Shown here piece by piece: positions 1 through 9,804 of a stretch of DNA of 55,163 nt. Numbering within the stretch: position 1 is the first letter of the stretch; each line of letters opens with the position of its first letter. Made by a program: the position numbers and the translations under genes. Below the pieces are notes generated by a model, which had not been told where the DNA came from, did no database searches, and saw only the letters and a program-made list of their open reading frames with translations. This DNA comes from Neolentinus lepideus HHB14362 ss-1 (Eukaryota; Basidiomycota; Agaricomycetes; Gloeophyllales; Gloeophyllaceae): assembly GCA_001632425.1 (NCBI GenBank), contig KV425641.1, positions 1 to 55,163 of the forward strand. The letters are read 5' to 3'.

Positions 1-26
1 ATATCCCTCTTCCCACTGCTGCTGTA

Positions 27-2529
27 ATGGAAATTGCCACTGATGCCTCCTTCATAGAGCAAACCCATGCAGGATACGAGAAAGACAAGTTCTGTGTTAA
101 GCTACTCGCAGCAACAGAATCAACACCAACCCTAGAGATACACGACGGACTAATCTACCTCGCTGATCACCTCATCATCCCCCACGTTGGACGGCTCCGT
201 GAGACACTATTCCAGCTCGCACATGACAATCTTGGCCATTTCAGTTTTGACAAGACATATGCCTCCCTGCAGAACTCGTACTACTGGCCCAATATGTGTC
301 ACGATCTTGAGGTTTCATATATTCCCTCTTGTCCTACTTGTCAGCATAATAAGGATCGCACCTCAAAACCTGCTGGGCCTCTCCACCCCCTCCCGGTACC
401 TGATGGACACTGTGACTTGGTGGCCATCGACTTCATCGGGCCACTGCCTCTCGATGACAGCTATGATATGATTGTCACCCTCACTGACCATCTTGGATCC
501 GAGGTACGAATCCCACTGAGAACGTCCTCACTCACAGCCGAGCGCTTCACTGAACTATTCTTCAATAACTGGTATTGAGAGAACGGCCTACCTGCTGACA
601 TCATATCTGATCATGACAAGCTGTTCTTAAGCAAATTCCAGGCAGCACTAACAAAACTTGCTGGCATTAAGCTGAAGATGTCTATGGCCTTTCATCCTGA
701 AAAAGATGGCTCCAGCGAATGGACCAACAAAATGGTCAACCAGGCCTTACAATATCACATTGATCGACATCAAAAGGGATGGGTCAAAGCCCTCCCTGAG
801 GTGCATTTTGCAATTATGAATACTAGGAGTACCTCTACGGGTTACTCTCCATTCCAGCTTTGGTTTGGACGAAGCCCCTGTTGATACACCCTATGTGTCT
901 CTAGGCTCAGAAAACACATTTTCAGCACTTTTGCACTATTTCTCATGCTATGTGCGATAGTGCTAGGGCTCTCGGTCTGGTGGCGCAAGCAATATTCGAG
1001 TTTTTTATTGATTTTTTTCAGTTATTTCCTGCACTCCTCGACACTTTGATCTCATTCAGCAGGCGCTCCGCTGCATTATGTAAGCAAGAGCACCCATCTC
1101 GACAATAGCAGCGGTGCTGTGGTATCCTTCCAACAAGTGGCATAGTGCAGCAGTGTTGCACTGCTTCAGCTGCGGCTGGCAGTGTGGTCTCTATCAAGCT
1201 CAAGTCATTCCAAGGCTGTGCATGCATTGCGGGCACCTGTGCAGCCTCCACCTGGAGCAATAGCGCTTTTTGATGCGATGCTGTGCACTTTCCCATGCTT
1301 CTTTCAGTATGCAGTGGCCTATGCATATGGACACTGTAGCTTACAGAGATTGTTCCCCCTGTCTGAGGTTTGAGATAGATCAGTTTCAGGAGTAGTTTCA
1401 TTTTGTTAGCATATGGCTCTTGGTTCATTTGTTTACCCAGTAGAGTACTTTAGTTGGACCTCCTGTAGGCAGACAAAACAGGCAACAGGCAACCCAGTCA
1501 GTCCTCCCTGCACAATCTAGTGTTCCCATCTCATTCCTGCATCTATCTCTGAGCTTCCTGCATCTTGCATCCTTCCTCCAATCTCTGTGTCACTATCTCT
1601 CTGCCTACGATAAGAGCACTGAGTCGCTATCATCGCTATATGTCGCTATACACCGCTATATGTCGCTAGAGTGCTACATCGCTATCTCACCAACTGCTAA
1701 TAGGCACACTGTGTCGCACCTTGTCACTTTCCAGTTGTGTTCTATTTTTAGCCTCCCATCGCTATTCCATTGCCATCTTTCTGCATCCTGCTTCGCATCG
1801 TGGTTTCTTTTCATTTTTTTCATATACATCGCATTTGTGGTTTGCGGTCTCGGCCCTATCCTTCCATTTACTCCCTCCAAACTATCTATTACCCTTCGAC
1901 TCCCCGGACCTCACAGCCATCTGACACCAAGGGCTTTGGTGTTTGCTTTGTGGTTGTGTCTACCCTTTAGGTCTCATTTTCAGTGGGTTTCATCGTGTGT
2001 TCATGTTCATCACCGTATCATACCCCCCCTCATTCCATCACCTGAACCAAGATCACCCGAATCACCTGAAGCCAAATGGCTTCTACAATCTATCCATTCC
2101 TCGGTCGCTGATGCACGAGATAACCTCCTCGCCACCAAAGTAGACCAGGCCTTCTACGTTAATCGCTCATGCGGTCCAGAACATTCCTTCCAAATTGGCG
2201 ACTACGTTATGCTCTCAACACGCAATCAACAGTGACACACTAGACATGCTTAACACCCCCAATATCCTTCCCGAATTCCATGGCAGACACCTCCAGCCAT
2301 ACCACCAAAATGACCCAGCCCTCTTCCTGGCCCTATCATTACGCCTGATGGTGAACAAGAATGGACCGTCGAGAAGATCATCGACACATGCCGGCATGGT
2401 CGTGGTTGGCAATACCTAGTTCGCTGGTCCAGCTATGACGAATCTGACAACATGTGGCTCCCACAGGGTGAACTCGAAGACTGTCAAGCCTTGGACGAAT
2501 GGTTGAAGTTACACCCGCTGCCCGCTTAA
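27..2529 (+). pseudogene. Ty3/gypsy polyprotein relic (integrase + chromodomain), interrupted
   Basis: This is the 3' part of a retrotransposon Pol; the 5' part lies outside the window. In order it shows the H2C2 integrase zinc finger (H..H near 220-235, CPTC near 330-345), the integrase core with D in VAIDFIGP (~420), D in DIISDHD (~600) and the E of GSSEW (~715), a short piece of the post-integrase region after 2017 (RIIPPLIP, then GDYVMLS), and a terminal chromodomain (EWTVEKI, QYLVRWSSY, W-L; ~2350-2500), stop at 2527-2529. It is dead: an in-frame TGA sits at 576-578 inside the core, foreign DNA splits it after ~881, and the reading frame is broken and shortened between ~2230 and 2330. 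The chromodomain marks the chromovirus branch of Ty3/gypsy, common in fungi. Domain identity is firm; the exact edges of the damage are not. Confidence 0.88.
882..2012. mobile_element. LTR-like insertion inside the gypsy integrase
   Basis: The integrase frame stops at ~881 and resumes in frame at ~2013-2017 with the expected downstream residues, so about 1.13 kb was inserted. The insert begins TGATACACCC and ends ATCA, as TG...CA LTRs do, and is flanked by ctgt (878-881) and ccgt (2013-2016), which could be one 4-5 bp duplication differing by a C-to-T change. It has no coding capacity I recognise, but holds CGCTATA-type short repeats at about 1622-1690. A solo LTR is the simplest reading. Edges are good to a few bases only, because GTATCA at 2015-2020 also mirrors the left end TGATAC. 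Confidence 0.5.
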
Positions 2530-2569
2530 CTCCCTGCGACATACTACATTCTTTAGGAAGGGGGAGAGT

Positions 2570-2790
2570 GTAATCCTGGATTACAGCCACACATGCCACA
2601 CAACCCAAGTATAGCCTCACCACTTCTGCTCTCGTTACATCTAGACAATGTAATGCATGAACTCTGGTGCAGAATCCTAGCACCAAGCAGCTTGTGCATT
2701 TTTCCACAGGCGCGTTTGTATATGAGGTTAGTTGTACATATTCATCATTATCTATTACTACATAGTGTAGTTGTCATGGGAATAGCTCTT
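2570..2790 (+). repeat. Probable 3' LTR start of the gypsy element
   Basis: About 27 bp after the Pol stop comes a purine-rich run (aggaagggggagag, 2556-2569), the usual polypurine tract, directly followed by TGTAATCCTGG, a typical LTR start. The 3' end is not defined; the end given here is nominal. The 5' LTR is outside the window, so no comparison or age estimate is possible. Confidence 0.5.
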
Positions 2791-2797
2791 GTGGGCG

Positions 2798-3680
2798 GTC
2801 AGTGGGCAATCACTGGGCGGTCAATGGGCAATCACTGGGTGGTCAACAGGCAATACATTTTGACGGAGTCAGGAATATATATTTTCCGACTCACTTTTGG
2901 ATGACACCAAAATGTGAAATAATATATTATATAATAATGTAATTAAAAAGGCTGAACATTATTAAAAGTATGGACAGCCACTTAGGCGGCTACCCAAACC
3001 TGAACTATATCCATTCCATAAATGGATTTCGAAAGCAAATCTTTTGTGACTTCTTTTCCATTCTGTTTATATTTAATCATTGTGGTCATCTTGAAGGTAA
3101 TGCTGTGGATAATATTTTGTCCAGTCTACTGAGCATTCTCTAAATATTTAAGTTTTCCCATGACAGAATATTTTGCAAAAGTAATTATATGGGATATCCA
3201 TTTTGATCAACATTTTGCAGGCCCTCAAAGAGTGGGACTCCCGCAGTGTATGGGCAATCACTGGGCAATCACCAGGCAATACATTCTGACTCAGTCCCAA
3301 ATATATACTTTTTTATATACTTTTTTATACTGTCAAAAGGTGATACATGGTATTACATAATATAACACCTAAATAGCCCTTATGGTAATATATATAATTA
3401 TTTACCATTTCAGAGTCGGCAAAAATTTAAAACAAACTCGCTTACAAAAATGTTTCTCAGAGAAAATATTTTGCTATCAGTTTTGCTTGATGTTTAACTA
3501 TAGATATTCAAACAATCTTGAAGGTAATAAAATGGATAATATTTCGTCCAGTCTGTTGGCTATTCCCTCAGTATATACTTTTCTCTTTGACAGAATGGTT
3601 TGCCAAAGTAATTATATGGGATATCCATTTTGATCAACATTTTGCAGGTCCTCAAAGAGTGAGACTCCCGCAGTGTAGTA
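2798..3680. repeat. Two-copy ~427 bp tandem repeat, AT-rich
   Basis: Two imperfect direct copies lie head to tail. The block caggcaatacatt occurs at 2847 and 3273, and gtaattatatgggatatcc at 3181 and 3608, giving offsets of 426 and 427. The best conserved stretch is about 70 bp (3181-3250 and 3608-3677). Each copy opens with short GGGCAATCACTGG-type sub-repeats. No coding frame of interest is present. It may belong to the LTR or be an independent satellite-like duplication. Confidence 0.8.
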
Positions 3681-3873
3681 ATGTGCAGTAATGTGGTGGA
3701 TCCAACTTTTGGGTGTACAGGACCTGCAGAGCAATGAGGAGAAAGACGGGGTGCAGACGTAACGGATGTATACCATGTTCCCAAACATGTCTTATGATGT
3801 ACGGAATCGTGTATCATTGCGGTGTCCATTATGTATCGGGATCATCACTCTGCCTCTCATGGAGTCGTATAAG

Positions 3874-4482
3874 TAGTGTTGTGCCAGGCCCGGCCCAAAA
3901 GCCCGAGCGGAGCCGGGCCAGGCCCTAATTAGGCCGGGCCGGGCCGGGCCAAAGCCCTCATAGGCCCGTTGTATAGGGCCCGGCCTGGAGGTCAGGCCGG
4001 CCGGGCCGAGCCGACTAGGCCGCGGCTTCGATTACTATCGGTAACGGTAGCTGTGCCGCTTCCGGAGATCGTATATACTCATTAATCTATGCGCATGACA
4101 CATCTGAAGTCGTAGTGTGACAATTTGCACGCCTATGCTGAAGTCAATACTGAAGAACATTCAGTGATGTACCGAGTCACACCACAATAATGTATTCATA
4201 TATAGTGCTGTGGTCATTTTTATCAGGCAAAACCAGCCATTACCTTCGAGCAAATGATGTTTTTGACCAAGCCCACGGCTTCACACAGATTCCTGACCAT
4301 TTTCGCACTCTCGTAGGCTATCCTACTTTCTTTACTCAAGGCCGCGGCCTGGGCCGGAGCCGGGCCGGAGCCGGGCCGGGCCCGCTATAGACGGCTCGGC
4401 TTGAGGTTTGGCTGAGCCGGAGCCGTCTGAGGCCGAGCCGAAGCCCCGGCTTTTAGGCCGGGCCAGGCCGTGCACAGCACTA
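3874..4482. mobile_element. Non-autonomous hAT-type MITE
   Basis: The ends form terminal inverted repeats: the left starts TAGTGTTGTGCCAGGCCC, and the right, reverse-complemented, starts TAGTGCTGTGCACGGCCT. The element is bracketed by a perfect 8-bp direct repeat CGTATAAG (3866-3873 and 4483-4490), the target-site length of the hAT superfamily. The subterminal zones (3885-4020 and 4335-4470) are packed with GGCCGGGCC/GAGCCGG motifs in both orientations, and the centre is ordinary sequence with no transposase. Length is 609 bp. The hAT assignment rests on the 8-bp duplication and the T/CAGTG-type ends, both known traits of that superfamily. Confidence 0.88.
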
Positions 4483-4490
4483 CGTATAAG

Positions 4491-5197
4491 GCCATAAGCG
4501 CATCACCGCCTTCCAAACGGGCTTTTATAATTCTATTCGGAGATCCTGATGATCGAGGTAAAATGGTTCTCACACGCTGTATGTACTAACTCACGAACGA
4601 CAACGCCGACGGAGTCCATGGTCCAATATTCAATGCCAGTGCAAGCTATAAGTAGTGACTAGGAAAAACACCAAAGTTTGACTTCATCAACATGATGCAC
4701 AGTCGCGTGTGCAAAGTTGATCTCGTCCTGGTCGGCAACAGTAGTCGCTCCAAGGCCACCCGCTTCGGAAGGTTGTATCAAGCAGTATTGGCTTCTCTCA
4801 TGCTACTTAGCCGCAACCGACTTGCAGTCGACGCCTATTAATGTTGCGCGCCACTGCATCAATATATTTTGTACCCCGTTTCTATGGCTATCTTGTGCTC
4901 TGCAACCTCGGTCATATGTTTGACTTTCGTGAAAGGCGGCTCAGGTGTCTTCGGCCATCGAGCATGGTCGTCCTCGGACTTAATCCTTGCTGTCCGATGA
5001 CTTATCAGACGGTACTAGTTACGCATCTCTGAAAGCCAAGCAGATGCAAGGCTGCAGGATCGTGCTGAGTTACTACCTCCCCCGCATGACAACCCACTGT
5101 ATAGCCGCTGGTCATGAATCAAAGTACCGTATGTCTCTCGCGGCAAAGGGACTCGACGCCCTGTCACCGCATGTCCCGTTGGCTAGCTCCTAAACGG
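4491..5197. other. Intergenic, no gene seen
   Basis: No reading frame here shows a recognisable domain. The 3' end is the upstream region of the thaumatin-like gene. Confidence 0.5.
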
Positions 5198-5205
5198 TAT
5201 AAATA
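5198..5205 (+). promoter_or_regulatory. TATA-like box of the thaumatin-like gene
   Basis: TATAAATA lies about 60 bp upstream of the chosen ATG (5265). At this spacing transcription would start near 5228-5240, which favours ATG 5265 over the in-frame ATG at 5226. Confidence 0.5.
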
Positions 5206-5264
5206 CCAGCGTAAGACATTTGAGCATGGCATCCTCAAGTTTCCTCATTGCTCTAGTCTCCAGA

Positions 5265-6556
5265 ATGAAGACAGTTCTGGCTATCGTTACTCTCTCTGCT
5301 TTATCTGGCGCTACAGCCAGGACCTTCACGGTCAAGAACAATTGCGCATACACCGTCTGGTTCGTGCATTTCTCCACACTGACGAGACTTGCGCATCGAC
5401 TGACGCCGTGCTCCACACAGGCCTGCTGTAAGGATATCTGCGCTAGTTGTTCCGCTCCTCCCCGTTCGCTTATACATTATTTTCAGCTCTTCACCGATCT
5501 CAACGCTGGTTCGGCAGTTCCAGATCAGAGCACTGGGTAAATTGCCATACCTTTGAAATATTTTTTGTTTTCCTGATGTACCATAGATGGGAGGCTGCTC
5601 CAGGAACTAGTGTATCCTTCACGGTCCCCGACAACTGGAAGGCTGGTCGCATCTGGGTATGTAACCTCGTCCTACGTCAGCGGGGCGATAAAAAAAGTGG
5701 ATATGTGCTCATGTGTATATCAGGGTCGCCGCGATTGTGACTTCAACACCAACCCTGGTCCTAATTCTTGCGCAGATGGCGGCTGCAATGGCGGTCTGGA
5801 GTGTGATCCTCACACCGGTACTGTCCGTACTTTTCTCATATCGCAATTGGCTGCTTGGTGTATAATATTTACCTCAGGGAGTACCTCCAGCAACTGTTGC
5901 CGAGTGGACCTTGCAAGGTGACGGCAACCAGGACTGGTATGATGGTAAGCAGAAGGTCGTCTCTCGCTCAATGACTTTCCATGAACCAATGTTCCTGTAG
6001 TGTCCCTCGTCGACGGATACAACCTTCCCATCAGAGTTGACAATTCAGGCGGGTGCAGTGTAGCCGACTGCCCCGTCGATCTCGCTCCCAACTGTACGTG
6101 GCCACGCGTCTCTTAAAGCTCGTATCTTCGAACCTCTAACATCCCTGTGCAGGCCCTGATGCTCTCAAGGGTCCTTTTGACTCCTCCGGTGCTCCCGTCG
6201 GCTGCAAGAGTGCATGCTCGGCTAACTTGGACGGTAACCCCAGTGCGTAATGACCTTGTGTTCCAGATTGGGTACATTTTACTTATATGTGCATCTAGGC
6301 GACTCGGCGAACTGCTGCTCCGGCAGCCACAACACCGCTGCTACCTGCCCGCCCTCCGGCGTGCAGGACTACAACTACTTCAGTATGTGATTGTTCTTTT
6401 AGATCAATTTTTCCTAGCTTACCCATGCCGTCCTTTACCGCAGAGTCTAACTGCCCCAACTCCTACGTCTATGCTTATGACGAGAGCAGCGGCACGGCGC
6501 TCTGGACTTGCGACTCCTCCAAGGCCGTTGACTACACCGTTACCTTCTGCCCCTAA
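5265..6556 (+). CDS. Thaumatin-like protein (secreted, GH64/TLP superfamily)
   Basis: Ten exons give an intact 255-aa Cys-rich thaumatin-like protein: 5265-5359, 5421-5427, 5487-5536, 5587-5656, 5724-5822, 5878-5944, 6001-6093, 6153-6242, 6299-6382, 6444-6556. The signal peptide (MKTVLAIVTLSALSGATA) is followed by RTFTVKNNCAYTVWPA, the classic TLP N-terminus, then GRRDCDF, CSVADCPVDLAPNCP, SGCKSAC-like and CCSG blocks, ending in VTFCP. Family members bind or weakly cleave beta-1,3-glucans; in fungi they are linked to wall remodelling and lentinan-type glucan degradation. The striking point is exon 2: only 7 nt (gcctgct), needed to restore WPALFTDLNAG. An in-frame ATG at 5226 would add 13 residues ahead of the signal peptide. 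Family assignment is firm; activity is not shown. Confidence 0.92.
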
Positions 6557-6849
6557 AGCCTGAATACAGATTATGTACGGAATACTTGTGATACCCACCT
6601 TATTTATTGTCAGTGATGTCCTGATGTGCTGTCCTGTTGTATCTTATTCCATATTATTGTGAACCATTGAGGAATACATGATTTGATAACATGGCTTCTC
6701 TGCTAAACTCGAGAATCAGATTGAAGAGTTAGGCAAGCACAACAGATACAATTGGCAATATTATACAGTGTTCCATGTAAGCTACGTAGAGAAAAAAAGG
6801 TCGATCAGTCGAAGGTCTGCAGTTCCATTGGTGCTCCCAAAACGTCCGA

Positions 6850-7753
6850 GGACGTAGGCTATCCAGCGAAACGGAGTGGATGCGATATCGTGCCGTCCAC
6901 GACATCGTGATCATAACAGGAGATCAGCAATTACATGGTTCACAATCCAGAAGCCCTGATCAACCATATATATCCCGAACACCCTGTTTCAGAGTCAATA
7001 ACACCAAACGAAATCAAGAGCTAAGAGTACTTACACGATGAAGGAGAAGATTAATTGTATGTCAACCTCATCATAAGTCTGTTTGTCGTCTTCTCCCTAC
7101 GTTGTGTCCAGAACTTGTACAACGCTAGCGATAGCAAAACGCTTTCTACGATGGTGATAGAAGTATCGAAGAAGACTCCCTAATGGGAAGTCGCTGTTGG
7201 CACAGCTGACGAGAATAGGAACGGGTTCGTTCCTACTGCCCCCATCGTACCTCCCTGCAAAGAGCTAATTAGCAAGCATATAGTTACCCTCAGTGTTGTA
7301 TGACTTACTTGAGATATCCGCCGAGTCACTAGCATAATCCAGAACGCCATTTCCTCAGCTGTTAGCGTCCCTAAAAGCGCAATAACAAGGCTATGATTAT
7401 TGTTGTACATGGCAAAATCATAACGACTACACAATTTTAAGCCTTCGAAAGCAAGCGCAGTCAAAACTCACGCTGCGTCGTATTGGTATGATGCACAAGG
7501 AGCATTCACTTGAGCACGCACGTTAACTAGAGGGCAAAATTCATTGATCATTCTACTCCCGAAACAGCAAAATCGGACGTACTTCCAAGAATGGACGGTC
7601 AAGAAGCCACACTGTGCATGGTGAGCTCCTGGACGTTACATCATGAGCTACCAAGACTACCAACTGTAATATGTAGCTCTGAGCGTGGACAGCACAACGT
7701 AAGAGTTGGGGAATCGGATTGTTTAGTAGGCTATAAGCTGGCTCACGAGACAT
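6850..7753 (-). pseudogene. DUF6533-type membrane protein gene, probably decayed
   Basis: Read on the minus strand from ATG 7753, separated blocks match the layout of the Agaricomycete DUF6533 family: a first TM block (SYILQLVVLVAHDV, ~7685), a WLLDRPFLEVR-like stretch (~7590), APCASYQYDAA (~7465), then RYDFAMYNNN plus a hydrophobic helix ending in ITRRIS-like residues (~7425-7310), a GTNPFLFSS block after an intron (~7255-7210), and VFFDTSITIVESVLLSLALYKFW (~7190-7100, split here for length). Donor/acceptor pairs are visible (for example 7308 GTAAGTC to TTGCAG at 7256). An in-frame TAG follows the GTNPF exon at ~7180, and the N-terminal exons do not join cleanly, so I call it a relic. Function of the family is unknown. 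Confidence 0.42.
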
Positions 7754-8436
7754 AGATCAGAGTGTAGTTAACGATTCTACTGCACATCTCAGCCCAAGGA
7801 TGCCGCTTTGGAGATGTCTACATACCCAAAGAAAGATGCATTTGCCGAGAGTCAATCGTTGATTCTACGATAGAAATATTGTTGCCATGCATCTAAATTG
7901 TCTTCATGTGGCCTTTACCGCGGGCTAAGCCGGACTGTCCATTGCCGAGTTACTGGCTCTCGGGATCTCAATCGACTGTGATGCCATAGTAGAATGACTC
8001 TTGACTCACCTGAACGTGGTGTACCATGTGGAGTTGTGTTTGAACCTGAGGCAGATCGAATTTTACTGGGGAGAGGAACGGGTGGTAACTGTATATGGAT
8101 ATGTTTTCTATTATATAAGCAAATTCCGAGACGATTGTACGTTTCCAGCTAACGACGAAGCGATACAGAATTTCAGATTTCCTGTGCGTGGAGCTGCCGA
8201 CGCGAAGCAAACTCATTTGTAAGGGGGAGGCGCCCGGGCATTGGGATATTGTCGGTCAAAGCACTTTGCGGTATGCTGCGAAGCGGTGGCGTGGTTGGGA
8301 GAAATATCGATATGCCGGAGTATCGCGTAGGCAATTTCGGTCTGCCTTCGGGAGACTAGAGAAATATCAACTTCTCTACTGTTTCGTCGCTAGCTGTCAA
8401 ACAGGCTCCAAATCCAAAATTTTCCTCAGCCTCGAT
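7754..8436. other. Intergenic, nothing recognised
   Basis: Short frames exist on both strands (for example 8001-8222) but have no domain, no splice support and no plausible composition. Confidence 0.4.
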
Positions 8437-8438
8437 TA

Positions 8439-9067
8439 GGGCGACTCAATTCTTAATTCGCCAGGTCGGTCGCCAGGTTGGTCACAGCGAAAAGAGTGAT
8501 GGCCGTGGAGCCGGGACCACGGTCATGTGACACTTCGTCCCGCTGGCCCACCGAGTGCCCGAAAGTTTTGTGCTGTAGAGTCTAACTTAGGCTCGATTAA
8601 CTGCTGGCTTTGCTGAGGTCACAGTACGTCACAGTGTTCCCACCACTGTAAATGAGCAGACCGTGACAGAGAGGTGACATGTTCCGAGACCAGTAAGCTT
8701 TTGAATTTAAGTCTGAATACTCAGTTTTGATGTAGCGAAAATCATGAATTATAATTATTTTTGCAACACTGTTCCTGGGTCTCATCCACGGACTGCTATT
8801 CCATTCTCGCAAGGGCAAGTACAGTTGTTCAGTGAGTCGCAGTCAAGTACATTAGTTCTTGAAGATCGTGCTGCATTCGGATGGCCATAGCAAGGTATTA
8901 GACAAACTTTAATCGGCGGGTCCGAGCGTCCGCCGGATGAAAGATCACATGACCGTGGTCCCGGATCCACGGCCATCACTGCTTCCTCACTCTTTTGGCT
9001 GCGACCGACCGACCAACCTGGCGACCGACCTGGCGACCGACCTGGCAATTTAAGAATTGAGTCGCCC
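8439..9067. mobile_element. MITE with long inverted repeats and TA target duplication
   Basis: The two ends are inverted copies over about 105-140 bp: GGGCGACTCAATTCTTAA at the left and its complement at the right, continuing through CGCCAGGTCGGTCGCCAGG, AAAAGAGTGA, GTGATGGCCGTGGA and GGGACCACGGTCATGTGA. The right arm carries extra CGACCGAC units and a small insertion. TA dinucleotides flank both ends (8437-8438, 9068-9069), as for Tc1/mariner-type insertions. The 629-bp element has no transposase. Superfamily is inferred only from the TA duplication. Confidence 0.8.
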
Positions 9068-9594
9068 TATTTGCCGCTGTCCCAGAACCTTCAAGTAGCG
9101 GTGACTGGGTGGGATAGCAGAATGGGGGAATGGTACGGTGAAGCTTCCCTCGTCAGACACTGACCTGCGGGCTATACAGAACATCATCTTTTCCTTTTGA
9201 CACCGGTGACAAGAGCCATCGTCCTTTTAAGGTACCAGATTTGAAGCGAACGTGCGTCGGGAACGTCCCTGACTCATTGTAGTCACTACTTCATCCCATC
9301 ATCACAATTCAAAGATGTCGGAACACTTACAAGCTGATGTGAGGCTTCGAACTATAGTTGCTCAAACTTTAACCTAGAAGTATAATCAGGCAACTGCATT
9401 GTTACGGCGACAGCGGCTCGAAATTGGTACAATATGATCCAGGCCAAGACCTTTGCTATCAGCGTGCTATCGTCGGGCCGAAGGCTGAGCGCTCCCCATC
9501 TCGTCTAAGTGCATAGCAATCCTCAGTTCCATCTGTGATTAGTGCCCATAACAGAACTTCCTTGACCAAGATACCAGAAGACCATGACCACAGG

Positions 9595-9601
9595 TATAAA
9601 A
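9595..9601 (+). promoter_or_regulatory. TATA-like box upstream of the membrane gene
   Basis: TATAAAA sits 210 bp before the ATG at 9805. The distance implies a long 5' leader or an unseen 5' intron if it is used. Confidence 0.3.
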
Positions 9602-9804
9602 CGTAGGCTGTGCCTTTGTACTGTCTTGATCACCTCCGAGTTTCCGCCTGCGAGCTGCGTACACTGCCCCTGCTAGTCAGACATTGATTCTATAAGAGCA
9701 GCATCAACTCCTACCTTCAATGCCGGCAACAATGCCCACGACCACCATCCCAGTCTTCAGCTAGCATTCAATATTAAGCCTCACCCCCGCCATCACAGAA
9801 CACC

